Part shown: positions 54,367 to 64,000 of the stretch, piece by piece
Layout: each line of letters starts with the position of its first letter
How positions within the stretch are numbered: the first letter of the stretch is position 1
DNA from: an uncultured Opitutaceae bacterium
GTDB taxonomy: Bacteria; Verrucomicrobiota; Verrucomicrobiia; Opitutales; Opitutaceae
Direction of reading: 5' to 3'
Assembly (NCBI GenBank): GCA_903919205.1
Contig: CAIXHE010000107.1
Location: forward strand, 1 to 64,000
DNA: 64,000 bases
The notes under the pieces: model-generated
Database searches by the model: none
What the model saw: only the letters and a program-made list of their open reading frames with translations
What the model was told of the DNA's origin: nothing
Made by a program: the position numbers and the translations under genes

Positions 54367-55811
54367 GAGGGGTTTGAGTCGAGCACGAGGCCTGGCGCCA
54401 GGGGTGGCTTCTGCGGGAGGAGCGACCAGCTCTGCGCAAAGGAGACCTCGTCATAGCCGAAGAGGGGCGAGATTTCTAGGTCGAATTCCGGGAGCCCGCT
54501 CGGGTCCGCGGCGAACGGGATGCCCGCCGCGGAAAGCCAGCGTCCGTACTGGCGCAGCTGGTCAGCCCGGCACGTGGCCGGGGAATCCACGCCGTCGGCG
54601 TTCTTCACCGGGGAGAAGTCGTCCGAGCGCCGCGTCTCGACCACCACCGGCCCGCGGGCGAAGGGCAGCGCGTCGAAGACAAAGAGCTCGAATTTGACGC
54701 CGTTCGGCGCCGCAGGCCGGACGTCGGCGCCCGAGGCGTCCACGGTGGCGATCTTCTTGTCGGCCCGGTGGAACGGTAGGCCTCCCGAGCCCCGCGACAT
54801 GCGGCGGATGAACTCTCGGTCGATCGCGTGTATGGCAATGCTGCCAGCCTCGTAGCGGAGCGCGCCGCTCGAGGCGTCACGCTCCCTCTGAAGGGCCATG
54901 GGAAGGTCCGAATACTCGATCACCACCAACCGCCCCTGCCTGATGCAGAAGTGGCCGAGCTTCTCCTCGGGATACGCCTTCGGCACCATCTTGCTCGACA
55001 TCTCCGAGCCGCTCGAGACGTGCCAGCCAATGAAGGCGGGGTCGATGCAGCGCACCAGCGGGTTGTCCACCTGGAAGTAGCTGAGGGTGTCGATCCCCTC
55101 GGAGGCCATGAGGTCGAGGGCGCCGCTGCGGTCGAGCGCTCGCAGTGAGCCGCCGTGGCCGTCGGGCGAGAGGGCGATCGAGCCCGGGGACTCGAGGAGG
55201 ATGCGCCCCGAGTAGTCCACGGCAGGCATCCTGCCCTGTCGGAAGAAGTGGACCCTCGAGCGGTCGAGGCCGAAATGCCCGTGCTCCTCGAAGAAGGCCA
55301 CGCTCGCGTCGTGGTTCTGGTGGCTGGTCATGATGAACCAGTGCAGCCTGCAGCCGTAACGCCTTTCGGCCGCCAGAAGCTTCTCTGCGAACACCTGGAA
55401 GAGGGGCTTGCGGCGCACCGGCGTCACCGGGAAGGTGCCCTTGGGTCCGTCGAAGCCGAGCCGGGTTCCCTGTCCGCCGGCGACGGTGAAGGCGGCCACG
55501 CGGCCGGCGCGGATTGCCGCCTCCCCCGCCGCCCGCGCAGCGTCCCAGGAGGGGGCGTCGCCCCCGCGCTCGGGCAGGCGCACGTAGGGAGCGGGCGAGA
55601 GCCCCTCGAGATCGACCCCGGGCGACGAACCCGGGGCGCCCGTCACAAGGGCCCTCACCAGGCCGTCCAGCTCGGGCAGGTCGATCTCGGCGGCCTCGGA
55701 GAGCAGGCGGTCCTGGGCGCTCGCAGATAGCCGGTCGAAAAAGGAGAACACCTGGCGCTGGCCGGCACGGCTGAAGGCCTCGATGAGGCTGGTGGCTCTG
55801 GAGGAGGGCAT
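54363..55811 (-). CDS. UDPGP-family nucleotidyltransferase (UTP-sugar pyrophosphorylase-like)
   Basis: FTVAGGQGTRLGFDGPKGTFPVTPVRRKPLFQVFAEKL, YFQVDNPLVRCIDPAFIG. Confidence 0.9.
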   Translation of the reverse strand: MPSSRATSLIEAFSRAGQRQVFSFFDRLSASAQDRLLSEAAEIDLPELDGLVRALVTGAPGSSPGVDLEGLSPAPYVRLPERGGDAPSWDAARAAGEAAIRAGRVAAFTVAGGQGTRLGFDGPKGTFPVTPVRRKPLFQVFAEKLLAAERRYGCRLHWFIMTSHQNHDASVAFFEEHGHFGLDRSRVHFFRQGRMPAVDYSGRILLESPGSIALSPDGHGGSLRALDRSGALDLMASEGIDTLSYFQVDNPLVRCIDPAFIGWHVSSGSEMSSKMVPKAYPEEKLGHFCIRQGRLVVIEYSDLPMALQRERDASSGALRYEAGSIAIHAIDREFIRRMSRGSGGLPFHRADKKIATVDASGADVRPAAPNGVKFELFVFDALPFARGPVVVETRRSDDFSPVKNADGVDSPATCRADQLRQYGRWLSAAGIPFAADPSGLPEFDLEISPLFGYDEVSFAQSWSLLPQKPPLAPGLVLDSNPS

Positions 55812-55822
55812 AGGCAGAGGTG

Positions 55823-56104
55823 CTATTCCTGGAAGCGGAAGATGAACTCATCCGGCTTTGCGTAGCCAAGCCTCCTGCGGATCACCTCGTCCACAAAATA
55901 GGGGTCCGACCTCAGCCGCTCGAGCACCTTCTCCTGGGCCTTGAGGCGCTCCTGCGCCTCCGCCAGCTTGCGCTGGTTCTGGGCCTCGATCTGCTGGAGG
56001 CGGGTGAACTCCGCCCTGGCGTCCAGGAAGAGGTAGCCGCCAGCGATGCCCAGTCCCGCAAAAAGCAGGAGATAGAGGCTGAGGATGGCTTGGCTCAGTT
56101 TCAC
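55823..56104 (-). CDS. septum formation initiator (FtsB/DivIC-like)
   Basis: Short protein with N-terminal TM, coiled-coil, LRSDPYFVDEVIRRRLGYAKPDEFIFRFQE. Confidence 0.82.
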   Translation of the reverse strand: MKLSQAILSLYLLLFAGLGIAGGYLFLDARAEFTRLQQIEAQNQRKLAEAQERLKAQEKVLERLRSDPYFVDEVIRRRLGYAKPDEFIFRFQE

Positions 56105-56292
56105 GGTCGGCGGAGGCTTGGATGAACAGGGCGCGGGCGAGGGTTCGCAACGCTTTTTAGGGAAACCCGGCCGCGCTCGGAGGGGACGGCCGCGCGGACG
56201 GCGTTATCGCAAAGGTCAATAATCCACGAAACCCGACCCTCATCCCATTTTGGCGTGCGTTTTGGGCCTGTCATGGGCTTACTGAGACGCGC

Positions 56293-57108
56293 ATGTATCA
56301 GAGCTACTACGGATTTAAGGAGATGCCGTTCAACATCACTCCGGATCCGAAATTCCTCTACCTGAGCCCCACGCACCAGGAGGCCCTCCAGCACCTGAAG
56401 TTCGGGGTGCGCGAGAGGAAGGGCTTCATCGTGCTCGTGGGAGAGGTCGGCTGCGGCAAGACGACGCTCTGCAGGCGCTTCCTGAATGAGCTGGACCCGG
56501 CGCACTACGACACAGCCCTGATCCTCAACCCCCGGGTGACCGAGACCCAGATGCTCAAGGCTATCCTCTCCGAGCTCGGCGAGACAAAGATGGCACGCAG
56601 CCAGGTCGACCTCGTGTCCCAGATGAACCGCGTCCTCCTCGACCGCATCGAGAAGGGCCGCGACATCGTGCTCATCATCGACGAGGCCCAGAACCTCTCG
56701 TTCGAGGTGCTTGAGCAGATACGGCTGCTTTCCAATCTCGAGACCGACAAGCAGAAGCTGCTGCAGATCGTCCTCATGGGTCAGCCCGAGCTGAAGGAGG
56801 TGCTCGCCCGCGAGGAGCTGCGCCAGCTGCGCCAGCGTATCCTGGTCCACTACGAGTTGAACGCCCTCTCGCTCAGCGACATGATTCACTACATCCAGCA
56901 CCGCCTGACGCTCGCGGGGGGCTCCGGCCGGCCGGCGTTTACGCCCTGGGCCCTGCGCTCGATCCACAAGGGCAGCCGTGGAATCCCGCGCATCGTCAAC
57001 AACCTCTGCGACAAGGCCATGCTCTCCGCCTTCATCCGCGAGTCCGACGAGGTCAATTACTGGGATGCTCGCAGGGCGATCAAGGACCTGGCTAACCTCA
57101 CGAACTAA
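56293..57108 (+). CDS. ExeA/GspA-like AAA ATPase
   Basis: MYQSYYGFKEMPFNITPDPKFLYLSPTHQEAL, VGEVGCGKTTLCRRFL, VLIIDEAQNL. Confidence 0.9.
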   Translation: MYQSYYGFKEMPFNITPDPKFLYLSPTHQEALQHLKFGVRERKGFIVLVGEVGCGKTTLCRRFLNELDPAHYDTALILNPRVTETQMLKAILSELGETKMARSQVDLVSQMNRVLLDRIEKGRDIVLIIDEAQNLSFEVLEQIRLLSNLETDKQKLLQIVLMGQPELKEVLAREELRQLRQRILVHYELNALSLSDMIHYIQHRLTLAGGSGRPAFTPWALRSIHKGSRGIPRIVNNLCDKAMLSAFIRESDEVNYWDARRAIKDLANLTN

Positions 57109-57116
57109 CGCCCACC

Positions 57117-57824
57117 ATGAGTCTCATCAATGACGCACTGAAGAAGGCTGCGCGGCAGCGGGCGGGCGAGCAGGGCGACCTCCTGCCGCCGATGCCGGGC
57201 GGCGGCAGCCACGGGCCCTCCAGCTCGGGGGGGCCGATGAAGACCCAGACGCTCGTGCTGATCGCCGTCGGCGCCGTCGCTCTCATGGTGGTGTCGGCGG
57301 TGGTGACGGGGCTCTTTCTCTCCGGCAAGTCGGAGGCCAAGGTCGCGTCATCGGCCCGCGCGGCCGGGGCCCCCGCCGCCGTGCCTGCCGCCGCCCAGGC
57401 CGTGTCGGTCACCCCCGTCGCAGCCGCCCCCGTTGTGAAGCCCGCGCCGGTCGTCATCGCGGCGCCCACGGCCGCGCCTATTGTCCTCACTCGCGCCCCC
57501 GCCGCATCCGCGCCCACCCCGACGCCCGTGCCCGTGGTCGCGCGGGTCGAGCCGACTCCGGCGCCCACCCGCGTGGCCGCCTCCGCAGCGGCCCCGTCGC
57601 TCCCCGCCGCCAGCCACACCGACGAGGTGCAGGCCGTGGTGGACCGCTACCACGTCTCCGGCGTGCGAGCGGCCGGCACCGGCAGCAAGGCGCTGATAGA
57701 CGGCCACATCTTCAAGGTGAACGATGTCATCGACAAGACGACCGGCCTCCGGCTTGTCGGAGTCGAGGAGGACCACCTCACGTTCACCGACGCGAACGGA
57801 CAGACCTACGTGAAGAACCTCTAA
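57117..57824 (+). CDS. GspB-like secretion accessory protein
   Basis: MSLINDALKKAARQRA N-terminus, one TM helix, Ala/Pro-rich linker, C-terminal globular region; adjacent to the ExeA-like gene. Confidence 0.7.
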   Translation: MSLINDALKKAARQRAGEQGDLLPPMPGGGSHGPSSSGGPMKTQTLVLIAVGAVALMVVSAVVTGLFLSGKSEAKVASSARAAGAPAAVPAAAQAVSVTPVAAAPVVKPAPVVIAAPTAAPIVLTRAPAASAPTPTPVPVVARVEPTPAPTRVAASAAAPSLPAASHTDEVQAVVDRYHVSGVRAAGTGSKALIDGHIFKVNDVIDKTTGLRLVGVEEDHLTFTDANGQTYVKNL

Positions 57825-57874
57825 GGTCGGCGCGCCCGCGGACATCCGCGGACGGGCCGAGGACCCCGATCACC

Positions 57875-59734
57875 ATGCCTACGCTGCGCCCCATGGCCGT
57901 GCTCCTGTTGGCAGCCGCAGGGCTCGCCGCCCCCACCCTTCGGGCGTCCGAGGGATCCGCCGTGCGGGTGGAGGACAGCGCCGACGCGGTGCGCCTTCGG
58001 TCCCGGTTCCTGGACGTGGCCTTCTCCCGGGACCGGCCCGCGCTGCTTTCGCTGTCGGTAGACAGCCTCGGCAGGGGGCGCACCTCCGACAATGTGCTAA
58101 TGGAGCCCGGACCGTCCCCGGGTGGCCCGACGGGATCGACTCACGTGACCCCGCAATCGGTCCAGGTCGACTTCGCGGGGCCGGCGTCCTCGGGATGGTC
58201 GCTGCGGGCCGACGAACGCGCGCTCCGGTTCTCATCGGCTTGGGGTCCCGGCGCCGGCGGCGACCCCCTCACGCTCGCCCTCAGCACCCACGCGTGCTAC
58301 GGCACCCTCCTGGGTGTCGTCGACCGGCCGGGCTCGATCGCCCTCCCCGCGGTTCTGCATCTGCCTGGATACGGGACGCTGCGCATCACGACCCACTCGG
58401 CGCGTGCCTCGCTTGGGTACGCCTCGGGTGCGGGCTGGGTGCGCGTCACCTTCCCCGCGGCCACCGAGCAGGCCCCGCTGGCTCAGTATGAGCTCGAGGT
58501 CGTGGCGCTCTATCCAAGCCTCACGGCGGAGCAGGAGGCCGACCCGCGCTATGACGGATTCAAGCGGAACTGGCTCAACATCTTTCAGCTGAACCCCAAC
58601 CGGGGGGTCCTTTCCAACAACACAAACAGCGACACCTGCGGCTTCTGCTACTACGAATACGCGGACATCGCCCGGGCGACCCCGCCCCTGGCGCCCGGCT
58701 TGAGCGCGCTCGACATCGTGGCCCAGTCGCTCGACCGCGTGTTCTCCGGAATGAAGACCTACGGCATGCCCGGCTACGGGAACTTCCCAGAGGACTCGGC
58801 GGACACGATTCCTTCGCTTCTGATCGCGGCCGCCGACTACGGAGAGGGCCGCCCGGACGCGGAATGGGTGCGCAACAGCTACGCCGCGCTCTCGGTGCTT
58901 GCCGACAAGATGCTCGCCACGGACACGAAGGGCGACGGGCTCATAAAGTACGTGGCCTCGGGGAACTCGGGGTCTTGGCCCGAGGGGGTGCCCAAGGTGA
59001 GGCCGTCCAACTGGTGGGACACGATCGGATTCGGCTACGAGGACGCGTACGCGAACGCCCTCGCGTACCGGGCCCTGCAGGGAATGCAGCGCATGGCCGC
59101 CACCGCGGGGGAGGCGGAGGACGCCGCCCGCTACGGCGCCGCGGCTGGTAAGCTCCATGACGCCTACCTTACAACCTTCCTGGACCCTGTGACCGGCGTC
59201 CTGGCGGGCTGGAAAAGCGCGGACGGAGCCCTCCACGATGACTATTTTCTCTTCGTGAACGGGATCGCGGTGCTGTACGGCCTCGTCCCTCCGGAGAAGG
59301 GCGCAGCCATCATGGACACGCTCTGGGAGAAAATGCAGTCGGTCGGCTACAAGCGCTTCCGCATGGGCCTGCCGGGCAACCTGGTCCCGGTGCCCCGCCG
59401 GGACTACGCGCACAAGGACCCCCGCTACGGCGGGGGCGAGCGCGAGGACAATGCCGACGGCTTCCAGATCTACGAGAACGGTGGCGCAACCGCCTGCTTC
59501 GCGTACTTCACGATAGCGGCGTTATACAAGACCGGCGAGCCGAGGCGGGCGGACCAGGTGCTCTTTCCGATCCTCGACGCCTTCGACAGGAGGGAGTTCG
59601 AGGGCACAGGGGCCGACGGGCGAACCAATGACTGGCGCAAATGGGACGGGACGGCAGAGGGCTACGAGGGATTCCTTACCGACAACTACTACGTGCTCCT
59701 CGCAGCGGCCCCGCGAGGGACCGAGGCCCATTAA
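57875..59734 (+). CDS. secreted protein with glycoside-hydrolase-like (alpha/alpha toroid) region
   Basis: Signal-peptide-like N-terminus (MAVLLLAAAGLAAPTLRASEG); NWWDTIGFGYEDAYANALAYRALQGM, LHDAYLTTFLDPVTGVLAGWKSADG and DNADGFQIYENGG resemble six-hairpin glycosidases. Confidence 0.6.
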   Translation: MPTLRPMAVLLLAAAGLAAPTLRASEGSAVRVEDSADAVRLRSRFLDVAFSRDRPALLSLSVDSLGRGRTSDNVLMEPGPSPGGPTGSTHVTPQSVQVDFAGPASSGWSLRADERALRFSSAWGPGAGGDPLTLALSTHACYGTLLGVVDRPGSIALPAVLHLPGYGTLRITTHSARASLGYASGAGWVRVTFPAATEQAPLAQYELEVVALYPSLTAEQEADPRYDGFKRNWLNIFQLNPNRGVLSNNTNSDTCGFCYYEYADIARATPPLAPGLSALDIVAQSLDRVFSGMKTYGMPGYGNFPEDSADTIPSLLIAAADYGEGRPDAEWVRNSYAALSVLADKMLATDTKGDGLIKYVASGNSGSWPEGVPKVRPSNWWDTIGFGYEDAYANALAYRALQGMQRMAATAGEAEDAARYGAAAGKLHDAYLTTFLDPVTGVLAGWKSADGALHDDYFLFVNGIAVLYGLVPPEKGAAIMDTLWEKMQSVGYKRFRMGLPGNLVPVPRRDYAHKDPRYGGGEREDNADGFQIYENGGATACFAYFTIAALYKTGEPRRADQVLFPILDAFDRREFEGTGADGRTNDWRKWDGTAEGYEGFLTDNYYVLLAAAPRGTEAH

Positions 59735-61158
59735 ACGGCGGTTTCCGGGGGGCTGAAAACCTGCCACAGCGTGCGGGCCGTGATCTGAAGGTCGAGTCCC
59801 AGTGACCAGTGCGAGATGTAGTAGACATCCCAGTACACACGCTGGCGCACGAGCGTCTCGTCGAGCACCGGTCCGCGGAAGCCGAGGCTCTGGGAGAGTC
59901 CCGTGATCCCGGGCTTCACCAGGTTGCGCGTGCGGTAGCCCTGCGTCTGCTGGCGGAACTCCTCGTCGAGGAGGGGCATGTAGGGCCTCGGACCGACGAT
60001 GCTCATGTCGCCCACCAGCACGTTCCAGAACTGCGGGAACTCGTCGAGGCTGCGGCGGCGCATGAACCGGCCGAAGGGGAAGACGCGGCCGTCGTCGGGG
60101 CCGGACTGGACCGATTCCGCACGCGGGTTGCCCGGCGCCGCGTGCATGGACCTGAACTTGAGCATGCAGAACACTTTCCCCTGCTTTCCTCGGCGCTCCC
60201 GAGCGTGGAACATCGGTCCCGGAGCCTGGATGCGCTGCATGAGCCCTACCCAGGCGCAGAGGGGCGGCAGGATGAGCACCACCACCGGCAGGGAGACCGC
60301 AAGGTCGAACACCCGCTTAACAATCCGGTTCAGGGGATCCTCGAGCGGCTCCTCCTGGAGCGTGTAGAAGTGCCGTCCCTCCTCGGTCACCGGCACGAGC
60401 GGCTGGGTATAGCGCTCCTCGATGTTGCTGTGGATCAGAAGGCGGCAGCCCCGGTCCCGGCAGGCGTTGATGATCTCGGCGGCCTCCGCGTCGCTGGCGG
60501 GCAGCTCTAGCAGGACCACCTGGCCGACCAGGCGCTCCTCGAGCACGCGCCCCAGGTCGGCCTGCGTGCCGAGCCGGGGAATCGCCAGGTTGCCCGCCTC
60601 CCCCGGGGCGGCCTCCGCCGAAAGGACGCCCACGGGGTAGATGCCCAGGGGTTCCTTGTTAGCAATCCAGTCCCGGACCTTGGACAAGGACTCCGGCCTT
60701 CCCACAAATACCGTGGGCAGGCGGTGGCCCTTCTGGAAGATGACGCGCGCGAGCTTTCCCGGAAGCCACGCATTCAGGACCGAAAGGCCCACCCATGTGA
60801 ACACCAGGAACTCTCCGAGGAAGAGGCGGCTGATGCCGTGGTCCTGGGTCGCGAACATCATCGCGAAGATGAGGAGCGCCATCAGGGCCACCTGGCGGAA
60901 CGCAAGCCGGGACGACCTCCCGAGGTCGGGCAGGTGGAAGCGCACGGCAAGCCCGCGGGAGACGTCGCGGGCCGAGAGGAGCACGCCGCCAACCACGCAC
61001 AGGAAGTACGGCATCAGGTTCTGCTTCAGGTTCATGTGCACGAAAGGCACGCGGTAGAACCAGTTGATCGCGGCCCACGCCCAGAAAAGCGCCGAGGCGA
61101 AAAGCGTCACCGCCGCCGCGTGGAGGTTGGCCAGGCCGCGCGCCCGGGCGTCTATCAT
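59731..61158 (-). CDS. exopolysaccharide sugar transferase (polyprenyl glycosylphosphotransferase family)
   Basis: N-terminal TM helices; C-terminal [62 protein letters not shown]. Confidence 0.93.
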   Translation of the reverse strand: MIDARARGLANLHAAAVTLFASALFWAWAAINWFYRVPFVHMNLKQNLMPYFLCVVGGVLLSARDVSRGLAVRFHLPDLGRSSRLAFRQVALMALLIFAMMFATQDHGISRLFLGEFLVFTWVGLSVLNAWLPGKLARVIFQKGHRLPTVFVGRPESLSKVRDWIANKEPLGIYPVGVLSAEAAPGEAGNLAIPRLGTQADLGRVLEERLVGQVVLLELPASDAEAAEIINACRDRGCRLLIHSNIEERYTQPLVPVTEEGRHFYTLQEEPLEDPLNRIVKRVFDLAVSLPVVVLILPPLCAWVGLMQRIQAPGPMFHARERRGKQGKVFCMLKFRSMHAAPGNPRAESVQSGPDDGRVFPFGRFMRRRSLDEFPQFWNVLVGDMSIVGPRPYMPLLDEEFRQQTQGYRTRNLVKPGITGLSQSLGFRGPVLDETLVRQRVYWDVYYISHWSLGLDLQITARTLWQVFSPPETAV

Positions 61159-62921
61159 CGGCGGCTCCTTCGCGCCTCGAGCCAAGCGGCCATCTTGGCA
61201 AGCGGGAGCGTGTTCAGGACGCTGGCGGCCGTCAGCCAGCCCTTGCGCGCGGAGTTGACGCCGGCCAGGACCAGTTGCAGGGCGTTCGCCTCGTGGGCGT
61301 CCGGATTGATCGAGCAGAGCAGGCCCCGCTCGGCGGCCCTCCTCCATAGCCGCCAGTCCATGTCCAGGCGGCGCGGGTTCGCGTTCAGCTCGATCACGAC
61401 GCCGTTGGCAATCGCGGCGTCGATCACCTTCGCGGCGTCGACCCGGTAGGCCTCGCGCTCGAGGAGGAGGCGTCCCGTAAGGTGCCCGAGCATGGTCGTT
61501 CGCGGGTGCTCGACCGCGCGCACGATGCGCGCGGTCATCGCAGCCTCGTCCTGGGAGAAGGCGCTGTGCACGGAGGCGACGACATAGTCGAGCTCGCCGA
61601 GGACCGCGTCGTCGAAGTCGAGCGACCCGTCGGGCAGGATGTCGCACTCGGTTCCCGTGAACACATGGGTGCGGTAGGTTCCCGCCGCGTTGAGGGCACG
61701 GATCTCGGAGACCTGGGCGAGGAGCCGGTCCTCGGCGAGGCCGTTCGCCTGGCGGCTGGACTTCGAGTGGTCGGCGATGCCGAGGTAGTCCCATCCCAGG
61801 GCCTGGGCGGCGGCCGCCATCTCGTGGAGGGTGCTGCGGCCGTCCGACTCGGTCGTGTGGTTGTGGAAGGAGCCCCTAAGGTCCGAGAGCTCGACCAGGC
61901 GCGGCAGCTCCCCCTTCTCGGCGACCTCGATCTCCCCCAGTCCCTCCCGCAGCTCCGGCGGGATGAACGAAAGGCCGAGGGCTGCAAAGAGGGCGCGCTC
62001 GTCCGCGGCCCGCACGCCCTCGCTGCGTGCCGACTTGTCGCGGGCGGTGCCCTCCCCCGAGGCGGGCACAAGTCCCCACTCGCTTAGGCTAAGCCCGCGC
62101 TCAAGCGCCCGTTGGCGCATCTGTACGTTGTGGTCCTTCGAGCCGGTGAAATGATGGAGGGCAAACACGTACTGGTCGGCCGGTACGATTCTCAGGTCGG
62201 CCTGCAGCCCCCCGTCCAGCCGGACGCTTGCTTTGGTGTCTCCGCGCGCGGTCACCTCCACGACGCCGGGGATGGCCGTGAACCAGTCGACGATCGGCCT
62301 GGGCTCCGACGAGGCGACGATGAAGTCCAGGTCACCCACGGTCTCCATCCTCCTGCGCAGGCTGCCGGCGGACTCGGCCGCCTGGACACCGGGAAGGGCC
62401 CGGAGCCCGTGCAGGATGGGGGCTGCCAAGCCGACCGCCTTCCACCAGAGGTGCCTGCGCGAGTAGGCCTCGCGGTTGCGGATCCCCGCAAGGAGCTTCT
62501 CCTGGGTTTTCTCCCCAAATCCCGCAAGGGCCGCCACCTTGCCTTCCTTGCACGCCCGCTCGAGCTCCATGATCGAGGTGACGCCCAGCTCCCGCTTGAG
62601 GACCGCGATCTTCTTCGGCCCCAGGCTCGGTATCTCCAGCATGTCGACCAGGCCCGGCTCGATCGAGGCCTTGAGCGCGTCCAGGAAAGCCAGCCTGCCG
62701 GTCGCGTGGAGCTCCGCAACCTTCGCGGCCAGGGCCTCGCCGATCCCCTTCACGGTGTTCAGCCGGCCCTCCTCGACCATCGAGGCGAATTCGGCGTTCT
62801 CGATCGCCTCGATGGCCCTCGCACCGTTCGCATAGGCACGGACCTTGAATGGGTTCTCACCCTTCAGCTCCATGAGCGTAGCGATCTCGGAGAGCACGTC
62901 CGCGATCTCGTTCTTGGTCAT
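61155..62921 (-). CDS. polX: DNA polymerase/3'-5' exonuclease PolX (PolX + PHP domains)
   Basis: [30 protein letters not shown], Hh[36 protein letters not shown] domain [21 protein letters not shown]. Confidence 0.93.
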   Translation of the reverse strand: MTKNEIADVLSEIATLMELKGENPFKVRAYANGARAIEAIENAEFASMVEEGRLNTVKGIGEALAAKVAELHATGRLAFLDALKASIEPGLVDMLEIPSLGPKKIAVLKRELGVTSIMELERACKEGKVAALAGFGEKTQEKLLAGIRNREAYSRRHLWWKAVGLAAPILHGLRALPGVQAAESAGSLRRRMETVGDLDFIVASSEPRPIVDWFTAIPGVVEVTARGDTKASVRLDGGLQADLRIVPADQYVFALHHFTGSKDHNVQMRQRALERGLSLSEWGLVPASGEGTARDKSARSEGVRAADERALFAALGLSFIPPELREGLGEIEVAEKGELPRLVELSDLRGSFHNHTTESDGRSTLHEMAAAAQALGWDYLGIADHSKSSRQANGLAEDRLLAQVSEIRALNAAGTYRTHVFTGTECDILPDGSLDFDDAVLGELDYVVASVHSAFSQDEAAMTARIVRAVEHPRTTMLGHLTGRLLLEREAYRVDAAKVIDAAIANGVVIELNANPRRLDMDWRLWRRAAERGLLCSINPDAHEANALQLVLAGVNSARKGWLTAASVLNTLPLAKMAAWLEARRSRR

Positions 62922-63039
62922 GCGGCCATCACACACGGGAGCGCGGACGAGTTCAACGCCGGAAGGGGGGGGCCGTGCGCTCTCAAGGATTGCGTCGCGG
63001 GCGGCGTGGCGGTTCGCTGGATTCCCACAAGCCGAGCCC

Positions 63040-63447
63040 ATGCCCTTCACGTACGCAAAGACCGTGCATTTCGGGGATACCGACGCCGCAGGCGTGGTGT
63101 TCTTCGCCAACTACCTGGTATTTTGCCACGAGGCCTACGAGGAGGCGCTCGGGGCCGCGGGGATCGATCTGGGGTCCTTCTTTTCCGACCACGGGGTCGT
63201 CGTGCCCATCGTGAAGAGCGAGGCTGAATACCTGCGCTCCCTCACGTGCGGAGACAAGCTGGCGATCACGGTGACCCCAAGGCTGCTCGGTCCCGATAGC
63301 TTCGAGGTGGCCTACGAGGTCCAGCGCCTATCGCCGACCGCCAAGCGCGCAGCCCGCGTGCGCACCGAGCACGTCTGCATCGCCTCGTCGTCGCGAGCCC
63401 GACAGGCCTTGCCGGCTCCCCTCGCCTCCTTTGTCGGCGCCGCCTGA
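63040..63447 (+). CDS. hot-dog acyl-CoA thioesterase (DHNA-CoA / 4-HBA-CoA type)
   Basis: [31 protein letters not shown] catalytic motif. Confidence 0.85.
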   Translation: MPFTYAKTVHFGDTDAAGVVFFANYLVFCHEAYEEALGAAGIDLGSFFSDHGVVVPIVKSEAEYLRSLTCGDKLAITVTPRLLGPDSFEVAYEVQRLSPTAKRAARVRTEHVCIASSSRARQALPAPLASFVGAA

Positions 63448-63453
63448 GGGTGC

Positions 63454-64000
63454 TCAGCGTGCGGCCGCGAGACGGGCAAGTTCGGACCGGCTGACCTTTC
63501 CCTGGGCGTTGCGGGGCCAGGGCGAGAGCTCCACGTACCGCTTGGGGTGCTTGTAGGGAGCGAGGCCCTCGAGCGAGGACTCCACCCGCTCCCTCAACGG
63601 GGCCGAGGTGCCGCGGGGGTGGCAGGCGACGACCATCTGCCCCCATTCGGGGTCCTGCAGCCCGACCACGACGACGTCCTCGAACTGCCCGCTGGCCCTG
63701 AGAGCCGATTCGACTTCCGCGGGCGACACCTTCTTGCCGCCGGTGATCAGCACGTCGTCGCTCCGGCCAAGGATCGTCAGGTTTCCGGAGGCGTCGAGCG
63801 ACCCCATGTCTCCCGTGTCCCACCAGGGATCGTTGCGGGTGTTGGGATGGTAGCCAAGGTAGAGCGACTCCGCCCGGATGCGCACCAAGCCGTCCACCAG
63901 CTCGATGCGTGCGTGTGGGAGGGCCCTTCCGCATCCGCGCTCGCCCTTGAGGAACTGCTCGGGCGTCAGGGCGGCGACCATCGCAGCCGTCTCGGTTGCG
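63454..64000 (-). CDS. AMP-dependent acyl-CoA synthetase C-terminal part, MenE-like (runs off the right edge)
   Basis: DPWWDTGDMGSLDASGNLTILGRSDDVLITGGKKVSPAEVE and PRNAQGKVSRSEL motifs. Confidence 0.82.
   Translation of the reverse strand, partial: ATETAAMVAALTPEQFLKGERGCGRALPHARIELVDGLVRIRAESLYLGYHPNTRNDPWWDTGDMGSLDASGNLTILGRSDDVLITGGKKVSPAEVESALRASGQFEDVVVVGLQDPEWGQMVVACHPRGTSAPLRERVESSLEGLAPYKHPKRYVELSPWPRNAQGKVSRSELARLAAAR

Overview
High-GC bacterial chromosomal window with about 53 protein-coding genes, dense and mostly housekeeping. Gene content and protein style suggest Verrucomicrobia/Opitutales (inference only). I recognised no rRNA, tRNA, CRISPR array, IS element or prophage.

Main blocks, left to right:
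- clpC-mcsB-mcsA (minus strand, clpC runs off the left edge), ilvE, CBS/DRTGG family II pyrophosphatase, a conserved membrane protein, lpdA.
- A glycosyltransferase and a ~1865-aa tandem-duplicated UvrA with four ATPase modules.
- Three receiver-only response regulators, a 9-unit ankyrin-like repeat protein with a non-standard second half, eno.
- rRNA methyltransferase, prfC, D-Ala-D-Ala carboxypeptidase, hemF-hemE, ileS, a DksA/TraR-like protein with a degenerate zinc finger, lspA.
- A DJ-1/PfpI gene remnant, yicC, trpB, an exported TIM-barrel isomerase-like protein with an MFS transporter, a BaiN/HI0933-like flavoprotein.
- GAF-PP2C phosphatase, STAS protein, aconitase, peroxiredoxin, tyrS, opcA-zwf.
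- GAF-fused PilB/GspE ATPase, NUDIX, pdhA-pdhB-pdhC, DoxX, DUF5069-like, phosphosugar mutase, UDPGP, FtsB-like.
- ExeA-like ATPase with a GspB-like partner, secreted glycosidase-like protein, sugar transferase, PolX, DHNA-CoA-type thioesterase, MenE-like (runs off the right edge).

Strongest leads:
(1) the 33-aa 'GxTxLHxAAxxGHLxQIPxxLLTxxxLxxR' ankyrin variant;
(2) a clpC-mcsB-mcsA arginine-phosphorylation/proteolysis cluster apparently without ctsR;
(3) the fused tandem UvrA;
(4) a PP2C/STAS regulatory pair translationally coupled to aconitase;
(5) a conserved His/Asp/Glu-motif membrane protein of unknown function.
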